DNA of 64,000 nucleotides from Marinicella sp. (GTDB lineage Bacteria; Pseudomonadota; Gammaproteobacteria; Xanthomonadales; Marinicellaceae), in contig JANQRW010000042.1 of assembly GCA_028284365.1 (NCBI GenBank), forward strand, positions 60,468 through 124,467. Direction: 5' to 3'. The first letter of the stretch is position 1. Each line of letters begins with the position of its first letter. The notes beneath the pieces were generated by a model that had not been told where the DNA came from, did no database searches, and worked only from the letters and a program-made list of their open reading frames with translations. Of this stretch, positions 1 to 7,566 are shown in pieces. The position numbers were made by a program, and so were the translations under genes.

Positions 1-1
1 A

Positions 2-142
2 CAAGAACTGTACCTCAACGGCACACATGAAGGTCTCTATTTAGAACAAATGGCATTGTATCTATACGAAAAGTATCAAGCCAAAGGTGTTGAAGGTTTA
101 ACAGATCCTAAATCGTGTGGATTACGTTACGTCAATAAATAA
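2..142 (+). CDS. C-terminal end of an unidentified protein (partial, runs off the left edge)
   Basis: An open frame enters from the left edge and gives 46 residues ending LRYVNK before TAA at 140-142. The segment is rich in Tyr, Leu and Glu and looks like the helical end of a soluble protein; I do not recognise the family. Its stop codon abuts position 143, where a leftover enoyl-CoA hydratase 3' end begins on the opposite strand. The ancestral arrangement was therefore probably this gene converging on that hydratase gene with no spacer. The fragment is too short to assign a function. Confidence 0.6.
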   Translation, partial: QELYLNGTHEGLYLEQMALYLYEKYQAKGVEGLTDPKSCGLRYVNK

Positions 143-290
143 TCACCAGCGACGTGGCTCAAAAGATTTTTGTTTCTCAGCGTCGTGGGTTTGGTTGTAG
201 GCTTTGATTTTACTGTTTTTACCAAATATGGTTCGAAGCTGATACCAGGTTTCTCGCATCAATGCAGTACTTTTGTTGCGACTATTTCTA
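143..290 (-). pseudogene. Fragment of an enoyl-CoA hydratase 3' end (degenerate copy)
   Basis: Read on the minus strand this encodes a crotonase C-terminus ending in KSFEPRRW and a stop at 145-143, matching the end of the intact hydratase at 4653-5465 (KPFEPRKRW). Positions 182-262 are identical to 4695-4775 over 81 bases. On both sides the similarity falls to scattered differences and small gaps, and it disappears near 290. There is no start and no upstream part of the gene, so it is a remnant. Together with the intact gene it forms a direct repeat bracketing the iron-uptake cassette. Confidence 0.85.
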
Positions 291-339
291 ACTGATTTTT
301 AAATTTATGCAGGATTAAAAATATTTCAAAATTAATATT

Positions 340-358
340 GAGAATAATTATCATTTAG
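340..358 (+). promoter_or_regulatory. Fur box upstream of the TonB receptor
   Basis: The 19 bases at 340-358 match 13 of 19 positions of the classical Fur box (GATAATGATAATCATTATC), including the central ATCATT. The site lies 35 bases before the receptor ATG, in an AT-rich promoter region. This predicts repression of the three-gene cassette by iron-loaded Fur. The match was made by eye, without a scoring matrix. Confidence 0.7.
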
Positions 359-392
359 ATTACTATTCTCGTTTTTAAATCACTGCCTTTCT

Positions 393-2555
393 ATGAAAAT
401 CAAAAATATTTTATTGGCTTCAATTTTGTCTATGGTAATTAACAATCTAATGGCTCAAGAAAACTCCGAATCCGAGAAAGACACTGAAAACTTGGAAGAA
501 ATAACTGTCACCGCATCAACCAAAGGTTTGATTTCTTATGTTTCTGCTACTGGTGCAAAAACCGACACTCCAATTGTAGAAACGGCAAGCTCGGTGTCTG
601 TATTGACGGCTGAGCGAATTGCAGATCTGGGTGCTGAAAATTTGCAAGATGCTTTAGGTTATGTGGCAGGGGTATATAACGGTCCATTTGGTGTGGATAG
701 TCGAGGAGATTGGTCTCAAATAAGATCGGTTCAACCGATTCAATATTTAGATGGCCTAAGAACAAACTTCAACTTTTATAATAATATCAGACCTAACCCA
801 TATACTTTCAGACAAGTTGAAATACTAAAGGGGCCTAGTTCTGTACTGTATGGCCAGGGGAGTTTAGGCGGTATTGTAAATATGGTATCCAAGCGTCCTG
901 AAGCTGAATTTAAAGGTGAGTTATGGGGGCAAATTGGTTCTTTTGATCGTAAACAGATCGCTGGAGACTTCACTGGTGCAATCAATAATGATGCCAGTAT
1001 TTTATACAGAACAACCCTATTACTCAGGGACTCTGATGCCCAAACTGATTTTGTTGCGGATGACTCAATTTTATTCAATCCAAGTTTGACATTTTTCTTT
1101 AATGAACAATCTGAGCTGACATTATTGGCTAATTGGCAAAAAGATGAGACTGGTTCAACCACTCAGTTTTTTCCACAAGTTGGAACTGCATTGCCAGCAC
1201 CATTTGGTCAAATACCTGTAGAAAGATTTGTCAGTGAGCCTGGTTATGATCGTTATGATTCTGAACAACAGTCTGTCACAGGTTTGTTTAATCATGATTT
1301 TTTGAATGGCTGGTCCATTCAAGCAAATACAAGATATAGCGATTCAGAAGTAGATTACCGCACCATGTATGCATTTCCATTTTCATTTCAAGAGGATAAC
1401 CGCAGTATTTTGCGTTCTTTTTATCTCAGCGACGCCAGCGCGGAAACTTATACCGCTGATTTGCGCATACATGGTGAGAAAATGTGGGGCAACACATTGC
1501 ATAAACTGGTTGCTGGTATTGACTATCAAAATGTAAAAACTGATAACGACAGTTTGTTTTTATTCAATGCAGGAGGGTTGTTGGATTTGTATGATCCAGT
1601 TTATGGTTTGGTGCCACAATTTCCCACACTTAATGATGTAATTGATAGTCCTTTAAATCAAATTTATCAGACAGGTATTTATTTGCAAGATCAAATTTAT
1701 TTTGGTGATCATTGGATAGCTACTGCTGCTTTGCGCCGTGATCGAGTTAAAAACAAAACTGAATTGACAGAGAGCCAATTATCTAAAGCTATCACTGGTC
1801 GGTTTGGATTGATGTACCAGTTTGAAAACGACATATCACCTTATGCCAGTTATTCTGAATCATTTGAGCCAGTTTTGGGGATAGATGCATTTGGTAACCA
1901 ATTCGAACCCAGAGAAGGTGAGCAGTTTGAGGTTGGTATTAAGTATCAACCTTCTGGTACTGAGCATTTGATTACAGCCAGTATATATAAAATTATTGAA
2001 CAAAATCGTGTTACCAGTCTGGCTCCCAGTGATTTACAAAATCCAGCCATCATAAACCCAGCTGGTAACATCCAAGTAGGTGAAGCTGAAATTGAGGGTT
2101 TTGAACTAGAGTCCCAATTTGAATGGAAGCATTTAGATATCTATGCGAGTTATTCATATACAGATTCTGAAGTGACTAAAAGTAATACTTTAGGTGAATT
2201 GGGTGCTCGTTTAGCATCTACACCAGATCATTTGTTTTCGACATGGGCCACTTACAGACCGCAAAACTTTTTATCAGGTTTGAAACTAGGTGCCGGGGTT
2301 CGCTATGTGGGAGAAACTTCTGATGGCAGTGCTAGAGTCGTTTTACCTGACGGTTCAATAGCGAATGAGCCATTGTTAACAGATACGTATACACTGTTTG
2401 ATTTGATGATAGGTTATGAAAAAGGCAGTTATGATTTCACCTTAAATGTAGATAACGTAAGTGATAAAACAGTTGTGACCAGTTGTTTAGCCAGAGGTGA
2501 TTGTTTTTATGGACAAAAAAGAACTATCACTGCCAGTGTGAAGTATAAATTTTGA
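393..2555 (+). CDS. TonB-dependent siderophore receptor
   Basis: Outer-membrane ligand-gated transporter of 720 residues that would import a ferric siderophore using TonB-ExbBD energy. A signal peptide covers residues 1-21 (cleavage after LMA). A TonB box (EEITVTA) sits at 35-41 and the plug domain spans about 55-170, with the typical VEILKGPSSVLYG motif near 142-154. The rest is a beta-barrel ending in Phe (VKYKF), as expected for BAM-dependent outer-membrane proteins. Overall layout and length fit the FhuE/FpvA-type siderophore receptors but lack their extra N-terminal signalling domain. It is the first gene of a cassette; the next ATG overlaps its stop. An upstream Fur box predicts iron repression. 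The ligand cannot be deduced. Confidence 0.92.
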   Translation: MKIKNILLASILSMVINNLMAQENSESEKDTENLEEITVTASTKGLISYVSATGAKTDTPIVETASSVSVLTAERIADLGAENLQDALGYVAGVYNGPFGVDSRGDWSQIRSVQPIQYLDGLRTNFNFYNNIRPNPYTFRQVEILKGPSSVLYGQGSLGGIVNMVSKRPEAEFKGELWGQIGSFDRKQIAGDFTGAINNDASILYRTTLLLRDSDAQTDFVADDSILFNPSLTFFFNEQSELTLLANWQKDETGSTTQFFPQVGTALPAPFGQIPVERFVSEPGYDRYDSEQQSVTGLFNHDFLNGWSIQANTRYSDSEVDYRTMYAFPFSFQEDNRSILRSFYLSDASAETYTADLRIHGEKMWGNTLHKLVAGIDYQNVKTDNDSLFLFNAGGLLDLYDPVYGLVPQFPTLNDVIDSPLNQIYQTGIYLQDQIYFGDHWIATAALRRDRVKNKTELTESQLSKAITGRFGLMYQFENDISPYASYSESFEPVLGIDAFGNQFEPREGEQFEVGIKYQPSGTEHLITASIYKIIEQNRVTSLAPSDLQNPAIINPAGNIQVGEAEIEGFELESQFEWKHLDIYASYSYTDSEVTKSNTLGELGARLASTPDHLFSTWATYRPQNFLSGLKLGAGVRYVGETSDGSARVVLPDGSIANEPLLTDTYTLFDLMIGYEKGSYDFTLNVDNVSDKTVVTSCLARGDCFYGQKRTITASVKYKF

Positions 2556-3109
2556 TGAAAACTGTTCTGATATATTGTTTGAGCTTAATTGCCATATTGG
2601 TAACGGTTTATTGCTGGTATCAGGCTCAACTTGCTAAAAAGAACCACGCTAACAAAAAGCGATTGCTATTCTTGTTGTCATCATTGGTATCGACAGTAAG
2701 CGCTTTTGGACTGTTATGGCAGTCACAAGGTAGGGAATTCGGTACATTTTTTGTGATTTTCCATATCAGTTGGTTGGCGTGGTTACTGATTCTCACTCAA
2801 GGACAAGTGAAATATACTAATCGGATACAAAAAAATAAGAAAGTACCTCCTGCAGAATATGGTAATGGTTTTAAAGCTGTGGTTATCTTCTTTGCAGGTC
2901 CTGTTGCTTTATTTTTGAGCATTTGTTGTTCGCTGTTAATTGCTAGGTATTCTCTAGAGGGATTAGCTGACCAATGGGTTGTGGCGCTGTTGCTGGTGCC
3001 AGTGATTTGGGGAGCAATGGTATGTTGGTTTGTTGCTGATAAAAAAATCATCAGGCCCATTGCCGTTACGTTTTTAGTAATTCTCATTTCCGTTTTCTTA
3101 CTGTCATGA
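2555..3109 (+). CDS. Small multi-pass membrane protein of the iron-uptake cassette
   Basis: 184 residues starting at ATG 2555, which overlaps the receptor stop (TGATG); a TTG one codon earlier is less likely. About five or six hydrophobic segments are visible in two halves (residues 1-80 and 105-184) separated by a basic, polar linker. Iron-regulated TonB-receptor/PepSY cassettes in proteobacteria often carry small membrane proteins of the DUF3325 and DUF3649 families. This protein looks as though both types were joined in one chain, which is inference from topology and context only. It probably assists inner-membrane handling of the siderophore or its iron. Confidence 0.7.
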   Translation: MKTVLIYCLSLIAILVTVYCWYQAQLAKKNHANKKRLLFLLSSLVSTVSAFGLLWQSQGREFGTFFVIFHISWLAWLLILTQGQVKYTNRIQKNKKVPPAEYGNGFKAVVIFFAGPVALFLSICCSLLIARYSLEGLADQWVVALLLVPVIWGAMVCWFVADKKIIRPIAVTFLVILISVFLLS

Positions 3110-4563
3110 GTGTATTAAAAAGAATAACGCCATCTAAGAGATTGGTAAAAGAATCCATGCGAGGTCATGCTTGGATTGGTTTATTTTTTGGGGCTTTGCT
3201 TTATCTGATTTGTTTGAGTGGTACATTACTGGTTTTTTTACCTGAGATTGAAAGATGGGAGCAGCCTAAAACTGAAGAGTATTTGAGCATTGATAGTCAG
3301 AATATTCAAAAAGCCATCGCACAGATGCAGAACAAATTTACTGAGCCAATCAGTGAGTTGTATTTTATTTACCCAAGTGAAAACTTGCCTAAAGCACATG
3401 TTTCAGCAAACGATATGGAATGGTGGGTGGATGCGAAAGGAAATTTAACAGAGCCCGTTGATACTCAACTGGCAGCTTTAATTACTGATTTACATTACTA
3501 CCTTCATTTGCCAAAAGGTTGGGGCATGATTCTGGTTGGTGTGTTAGGAGCGATGATGGTTGCTCTTATGATATCAGGTTTATTATCTCATCCTAATTTA
3601 TTTAAAGATGCTTTTAAACTGAGGTTGGGTGATAACCGCCATTTGGAACAGACAGATATTCATAACCGATTGAGTGTGTGGGGCTTGCCGTTTTTTTTCA
3701 TTATCAGCGTTACTGGTGCTTACATTGGATTATTTGGTGTTGCGATCACGGTTTTCGATTGGTTTGAACCAGAGCATAATACTGAACAAATGATAGAAGT
3801 TGTGTTTGGTGAAGATCCAGAAATTACCCAATCCGAACCTACAATCAACACAGAACTTATTGAGCAGGACTTAGCAAATCGAGAGCCAACAGCCACTCCG
3901 ATATATCTGGTTGTGCATAAACCAGGAACATCACAACAGTATGTTGAGCTGGCAGCCACATTACCAGGTCGGTTGGTTTACTCTGAAATTTACAGGTACC
4001 ATTCAGATGGCAGATTTATTAATGACCAGAATTTGGCTGATGGTAGTTGGTCTCGTCAAGTGGCTTATTCAACTTATCGTTTACACTTTGGTCAATTTGG
4101 AGGTTTGACAACCAGGTTGCTGTACTTTTTGTTGGGTATGGCAATGACCGTGATCACAGTTACAGGTATTAATATGTGGTTCGAGAAAAGAAGAGTTGAG
4201 AACAAATGGTATGCCATGTGGCAAGGTTTTGTTTGGGCCACACCTTTGTCGATAGCAATTGCAACATTTTTAACTGTGGTGGTATCAGTTTCAGGCGCTT
4301 TGACTTTTTGGTTGCCCTTGATATTGCTGACATCAGTAGCTGTGGTTGTTTATGTGAATCTTGGGCCTATGGGATTAACCCAACTCCTGTCCATCATGAA
4401 GCATCTATCGTTTGGATTGCTTTTTTTGGTCGTGTTTGCTCATTCTTTTACTCACATGCAATCTTCCTGGCACTGGTTTTTCAGCTTTTGCTTAATCTCA
4501 GTGGCGATTTTGCCTTTAGTTAACTATAGAAAAATTTTGTTCTCTGAAAAACGATTGCACTGA
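3106..4563 (+). CDS. PepSY-associated transmembrane protein (iron-siderophore utilisation)
   Basis: 485 residues with the PepSY-TM layout: an N-terminal membrane helix after HAWIGLFFGALLYLICLSG (about residues 21-45), a periplasmic PepSY region, then helices near 140-160, 190-215, 340-355 and two or three at the C-terminus. Relatives (PiuB/FegB/FsrB-like) sit beside TonB receptors and are thought to release or reduce iron from siderophores at the inner membrane. The ATG overlaps the previous stop (ATGA), so the three genes are translationally coupled. A strong intrinsic terminator follows about 70 bases downstream and closes the cassette. Confidence 0.88.
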   Translation: MSVLKRITPSKRLVKESMRGHAWIGLFFGALLYLICLSGTLLVFLPEIERWEQPKTEEYLSIDSQNIQKAIAQMQNKFTEPISELYFIYPSENLPKAHVSANDMEWWVDAKGNLTEPVDTQLAALITDLHYYLHLPKGWGMILVGVLGAMMVALMISGLLSHPNLFKDAFKLRLGDNRHLEQTDIHNRLSVWGLPFFFIISVTGAYIGLFGVAITVFDWFEPEHNTEQMIEVVFGEDPEITQSEPTINTELIEQDLANREPTATPIYLVVHKPGTSQQYVELAATLPGRLVYSEIYRYHSDGRFINDQNLADGSWSRQVAYSTYRLHFGQFGGLTTRLLYFLLGMAMTVITVTGINMWFEKRRVENKWYAMWQGFVWATPLSIAIATFLTVVVSVSGALTFWLPLILLTSVAVVVYVNLGPMGLTQLLSIMKHLSFGLLFLVVFAHSFTHMQSSWHWFFSFCLISVAILPLVNYRKILFSEKRLH

Positions 4564-4630
4564 TGCTTGTTACTGTAATCGTAAACAAAAACTGTGAGAA
4601 TCAAACCCCTAGTGAATCGCGGTTTTTTTA

Positions 4631-4653
4631 CCCACATGGATGTGGGATTTTTT
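4631..4653 (+). terminator. Intrinsic terminator of the iron-uptake cassette
   Basis: A perfect inverted repeat (CCCACA, TGGA loop, TGTGGG) at 4631-4646 is followed by ATTTTTT at 4647-4653. The T-run follows only on the plus strand, so it ends the cassette transcript rather than the converging hydratase gene, whose stop codon begins exactly at the T-run end. Confidence 0.85.
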
Positions 4654-5465
4654 CACCAGCGTTTACGTGGTTCAAAAGGCTTTTGTTTATCAGGGTCGTG
4701 GGTTTGGTTGTAGGCTTTGATTTTACTGTTTTTACCAAATATGGTTCGAAGCTGATACCAGGTTTCTCGCATCAAGGCGGTGCCTTTGCTACCACGCCAA
4801 CTTTTGTTGTAAAGTTTTTTAACACCAGCAATGGCATCGGGTGACTGTTGGATTAATTCTTTAACCAGTGATTCGGCCAATGCCATGGGTTCTTCAGTGA
4901 CATGAGTGACTAAACCGACCTGTTGTGCTTTTTCTGCATCGAATAATTCTGAGGTCCAGGTGATTTGTTTGGCCAGATCAATGCGGCTGTGTTGACGCAA
5001 TGCCAGTAATCCGCCCATATCAGGAATCAAGCCCCAACGTCCCTCCATGATAGACAATGAAACATCCGGGTGTGCAATTCGAATGTCAGCACCTAAGGCT
5101 ATGTGCAAACCACCGCCCCAACACCGTCCTTGAATCACAGTAATCACAGGTACTGGTATGCGCTGCCACTGGGTGGATACTTTTTGTGCCAGATTGGATC
5201 GCCATGGATTCAGTTTAAATAGCAGTTTTAATGGACCTGTTGACGTTTTCATCATGGATTTAACGTCCAGCCCAGAACAAAAGTTTTCACCTTCTCCGGT
5301 TACAATCACAGCGCGAATCGAACGGTCTTTTCGCAGTTGTTTAATGGTGTTGTTGATTGCCTGAAACATTGATGTGTCCAGCGCATTCATTTTATCAGGA
5401 CGGTTCAGGCTGACGTAGGCGATTTGATTCTTGAGGTTGGTTGTAACCCGCTGTGTAGAACTCAT
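4653..5465 (-). CDS. Crotonase-family enoyl-CoA hydratase/isomerase
   Basis: 270 residues with the crotonase fold. The two oxyanion-hole motifs are at 61-69 (NFCSGLDVK) and 113-121 (GRCWGGGLH). Glu141 (SIMEGRWGL) and Asp149 (IPDMGG) fall near the catalytic acid positions. An Asp in that second region recalls dienoyl-CoA isomerases and other divergent crotonases more than classical hydratases, so the reaction (hydration, isomerisation or dehydration of an acyl-CoA) is open. The 3' 130-150 bases have a second copy at 143-290. Transcription converges with the iron cassette. Confidence 0.85.
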   Translation of the reverse strand: MSSTQRVTTNLKNQIAYVSLNRPDKMNALDTSMFQAINNTIKQLRKDRSIRAVIVTGEGENFCSGLDVKSMMKTSTGPLKLLFKLNPWRSNLAQKVSTQWQRIPVPVITVIQGRCWGGGLHIALGADIRIAHPDVSLSIMEGRWGLIPDMGGLLALRQHSRIDLAKQITWTSELFDAEKAQQVGLVTHVTEEPMALAESLVKELIQQSPDAIAGVKKLYNKSWRGSKGTALMRETWYQLRTIFGKNSKIKAYNQTHDPDKQKPFEPRKRW

Positions 5466-5586
5466 AAATGCATTGGTTTAACAAAAAAATATACCTTAAC
5501 TTAAACGCAAGAATTAGTCCAACGGCTATTAACCCTTGTTGTGCTTGGAACTTGTGCTTAACTGAGTTCTTGGCCGATCTAGTGGC

Positions 5587-6069
5587 TCAGTCGGGTTGTT
5601 TTCTGAGCCACACCATTTGCCAGATTAACATCACTAAAAAAACCAGGGTGATAGCCAAAAATGTCTTGTGTAGCAGAGGGTCTTTGAGTGAAGTTACCAA
5701 TGGGTCATTGGGAGGGATACGAATCATGATCTCTGTGGTGGTAGGTAACAGGTGAAACAGAATGGTGCTCGAATAACACAAGGCCACAAAATATTTGTTG
5801 AATGATTTGAATGGTTTAAATTTTTCAATCAGCATACCTGTTACAACTGCCAGCATGGTTAAGATACCTAAACCGTGAGCCACATTGAATCCACCGTGAT
5901 TGAATATGGTCAATGAGAATGCGGCAGTCAATAGGGTGGTTATCAGGTATATTTTGCCCAATTGTGGTTGCCAGCTGATGTGCTTGTTTTTCCATAACAA
6001 TGCAAAACCAGCAATTAATGCCACAATGCCAAAGAAGGTGTGTATCCAACCAGTTACTGTTAATGTCAT
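5587..6069 (-). CDS. Small integral membrane protein (DUF2306-like)
   Basis: 160 residues with about five hydrophobic helices. The sequence begins with a short loop and helix (GWIHTFFGIVALIAGFALL) and includes a heme-protein-like run of histidines (NHGGFN, HGLGI, LFHLL, LLHKT). The arrangement resembles predicted membrane proteins of the DUF2306 type; function is unknown. Its ATG overlaps the stop of the preceding saccharopine-dehydrogenase-like gene (ATGA), so the two are co-translated and may act together, perhaps in lipid metabolism. Confidence 0.65.
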   Translation of the reverse strand: MTLTVTGWIHTFFGIVALIAGFALLWKNKHISWQPQLGKIYLITTLLTAAFSLTIFNHGGFNVAHGLGILTMLAVVTGMLIEKFKPFKSFNKYFVALCYSSTILFHLLPTTTEIMIRIPPNDPLVTSLKDPLLHKTFLAITLVFLVMLIWQMVWLRKQPD

Positions 6070-7310
6070 ACTTGCTCCGGTTGATTTTGGGTTGACAGTA
6101 CTTCAAATGTCACTCCGCTGTGTTGATTCAATCGCTCAATCAAGGCATCACCCAGTAAGGTTGCGGGTGTCCAAAAACCGCCTTTGATATCAGATGCCAC
6201 ATCATTTGCTAAGCAAATTGCTGCTTGTCCAATGATTTTAGCTGTTGAACCATACCCTGGGTCACGGTCACCATAAACCTTGGTGGTGATTTTTTGGCCT
6301 TTGGCCGTTGTACCCACAAAACGAAAATCATAAAAGCCTTTGAGTTGTGCCTCCGGGCTGGGGCCTTCACCTGGTTTAGGCAGAAAGAACTTTTGCATCA
6401 ATGCGCGTATCGGGCCTATGCTGACTCCCAGATAGAATGACATGAGCCCCCAGTGAATACTGCGCGCTCTGGCTTTGGCTTTCCAGCCACGACCAGTTAA
6501 TACGCCTTCATCATATTTAAAATCCCTACCATAAGCAGCTTCACTTAGTGCGTTGGAGCGGTGCACAATGCGGGTGTTGATGCCTGCCATAAAGAATGGC
6601 CCATACCAACTGTCAAATGACTGATCATAATACACACCGTCTTTTTGTTGTCTGCGGTTAAAACCATGTTCTTTAGGACAGAGGGCATAAGGATTGACCA
6701 GGATTTTCTTGACATCAGGGTCTTTGCGAACCAGTTTAGCGATGTTCAATGCTGTAGCAATGGTACCACCTGAGGCACTGCCACGCATGTTTTTGATTCG
6801 CAGTTTAACTTCAGAACAATATTCGCCGAATTGTTTTTTAGCCTCTCGCTGCAGATGGTATACACCTAAATCTGAAGGAATAGAGTCAAAGCCTGTGCAG
6901 TGTACGATGCGTGCGCCAGTGTCTTTGGCTGTTGTTTCGTATTTATCCAGCATTTTTTTGATCCAATGTGCTTCGCCGGTTAAATCACAGTAATCTGTGC
7001 CGGTTTCGACACAAGTTTTTACCACTGGCTCACCGTATAAATCATAGGGTCCAACTGTGGTTAGTATGACTTTTGTTTGTTGACACATGGCTTTTAAACC
7101 CATTGAGTCATTGGCATCAACCACAATCAAAGGCAAGTTTGTAGCAACATCACCCAATTCTTTTTGTAAATCTTTTAGCTTTTGTTCTGAACGTCCGGCC
7201 ATGGCCCAGGAAGTGTTATTGTGATCTTGGTCACAGAGGTATTTACAGATTATTTTGCCAACAAAGCTGGTGGCGCCAAAAATAATGATGTCGTACTGAG
7301 GGTTATTCAT
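6066..7310 (-). CDS. Saccharopine dehydrogenase-like / trans-acting enoyl reductase family protein
   Basis: 414 residues beginning with a Rossmann nucleotide-binding motif (IIIFGATSFVGK, residues 8-19) and carrying HCTGFDSIPSD near 137-147, a hallmark of the saccharopine dehydrogenase-like oxidoreductases that include mycobacterial trans-acting enoyl reductases. Members of this branch usually act on lipids rather than lysine intermediates. A C-terminal segment with the typical DPGYGSTAKI motif is present, so the protein looks complete. It is the first gene of a two-gene operon with the downstream membrane protein. No clear ribosome-binding site precedes the ATG. Confidence 0.85.
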   Translation of the reverse strand: MNNPQYDIIIFGATSFVGKIICKYLCDQDHNNTSWAMAGRSEQKLKDLQKELGDVATNLPLIVVDANDSMGLKAMCQQTKVILTTVGPYDLYGEPVVKTCVETGTDYCDLTGEAHWIKKMLDKYETTAKDTGARIVHCTGFDSIPSDLGVYHLQREAKKQFGEYCSEVKLRIKNMRGSASGGTIATALNIAKLVRKDPDVKKILVNPYALCPKEHGFNRRQQKDGVYYDQSFDSWYGPFFMAGINTRIVHRSNALSEAAYGRDFKYDEGVLTGRGWKAKARARSIHWGLMSFYLGVSIGPIRALMQKFFLPKPGEGPSPEAQLKGFYDFRFVGTTAKGQKITTKVYGDRDPGYGSTAKIIGQAAICLANDVASDIKGGFWTPATLLGDALIERLNQHSGVTFEVLSTQNQPEQV

Positions 7311-7391
7311 GTGTTTTTTGCTGTTTGATACACTTAGGATAACATAACTTATCCCGAGGCTTTGCGTTTGTTGAGTTTAATGAAGGCCGTT

Positions 7392-7502
7392 CACTGAGCG
7401 GAGTCAAAGTGTGAGGCCTTCAGTTTTTAAATAGACAGTAGATCTTTGCTATAAGCTCTGGCAAGCAATAGATTTGCACTTCGGCTCCGCTCAGTGCGCG
7501 AT
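7392..7502. repeat. Intergenic inverted repeat with a dispersed 37-bp core
   Basis: In the 256-base gap 7311-7566, CACTGAGCGGAG...AGTG near 7393-7412 pairs with the reverse complement of CACTTCGGCTCCGCTCAGTG near 7478-7498 with about two mismatches, giving a large stem-loop. The right arm lies within a 37-base unit at 7466-7502 that recurs at 43051-43087 with two differences. Such CTTCGACTCCGCTCAGTG-type palindromes are common dispersed intergenic repeats in bacteria. No open frame is seen in this gap. Confidence 0.75.
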
Positions 7503-7566
7503 CTCATGCTGGCTGAGTTGGCCACTGGTTTTCCTAGGCTGACTGACAATAAAATATTTAAGTGGG

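Noticed and set aside
4563..4844. Open frame following the PepSY gene on the plus strand
   Set aside because: It runs through the terminator and antisense to the hydratase 3' end, with no protein-like composition.
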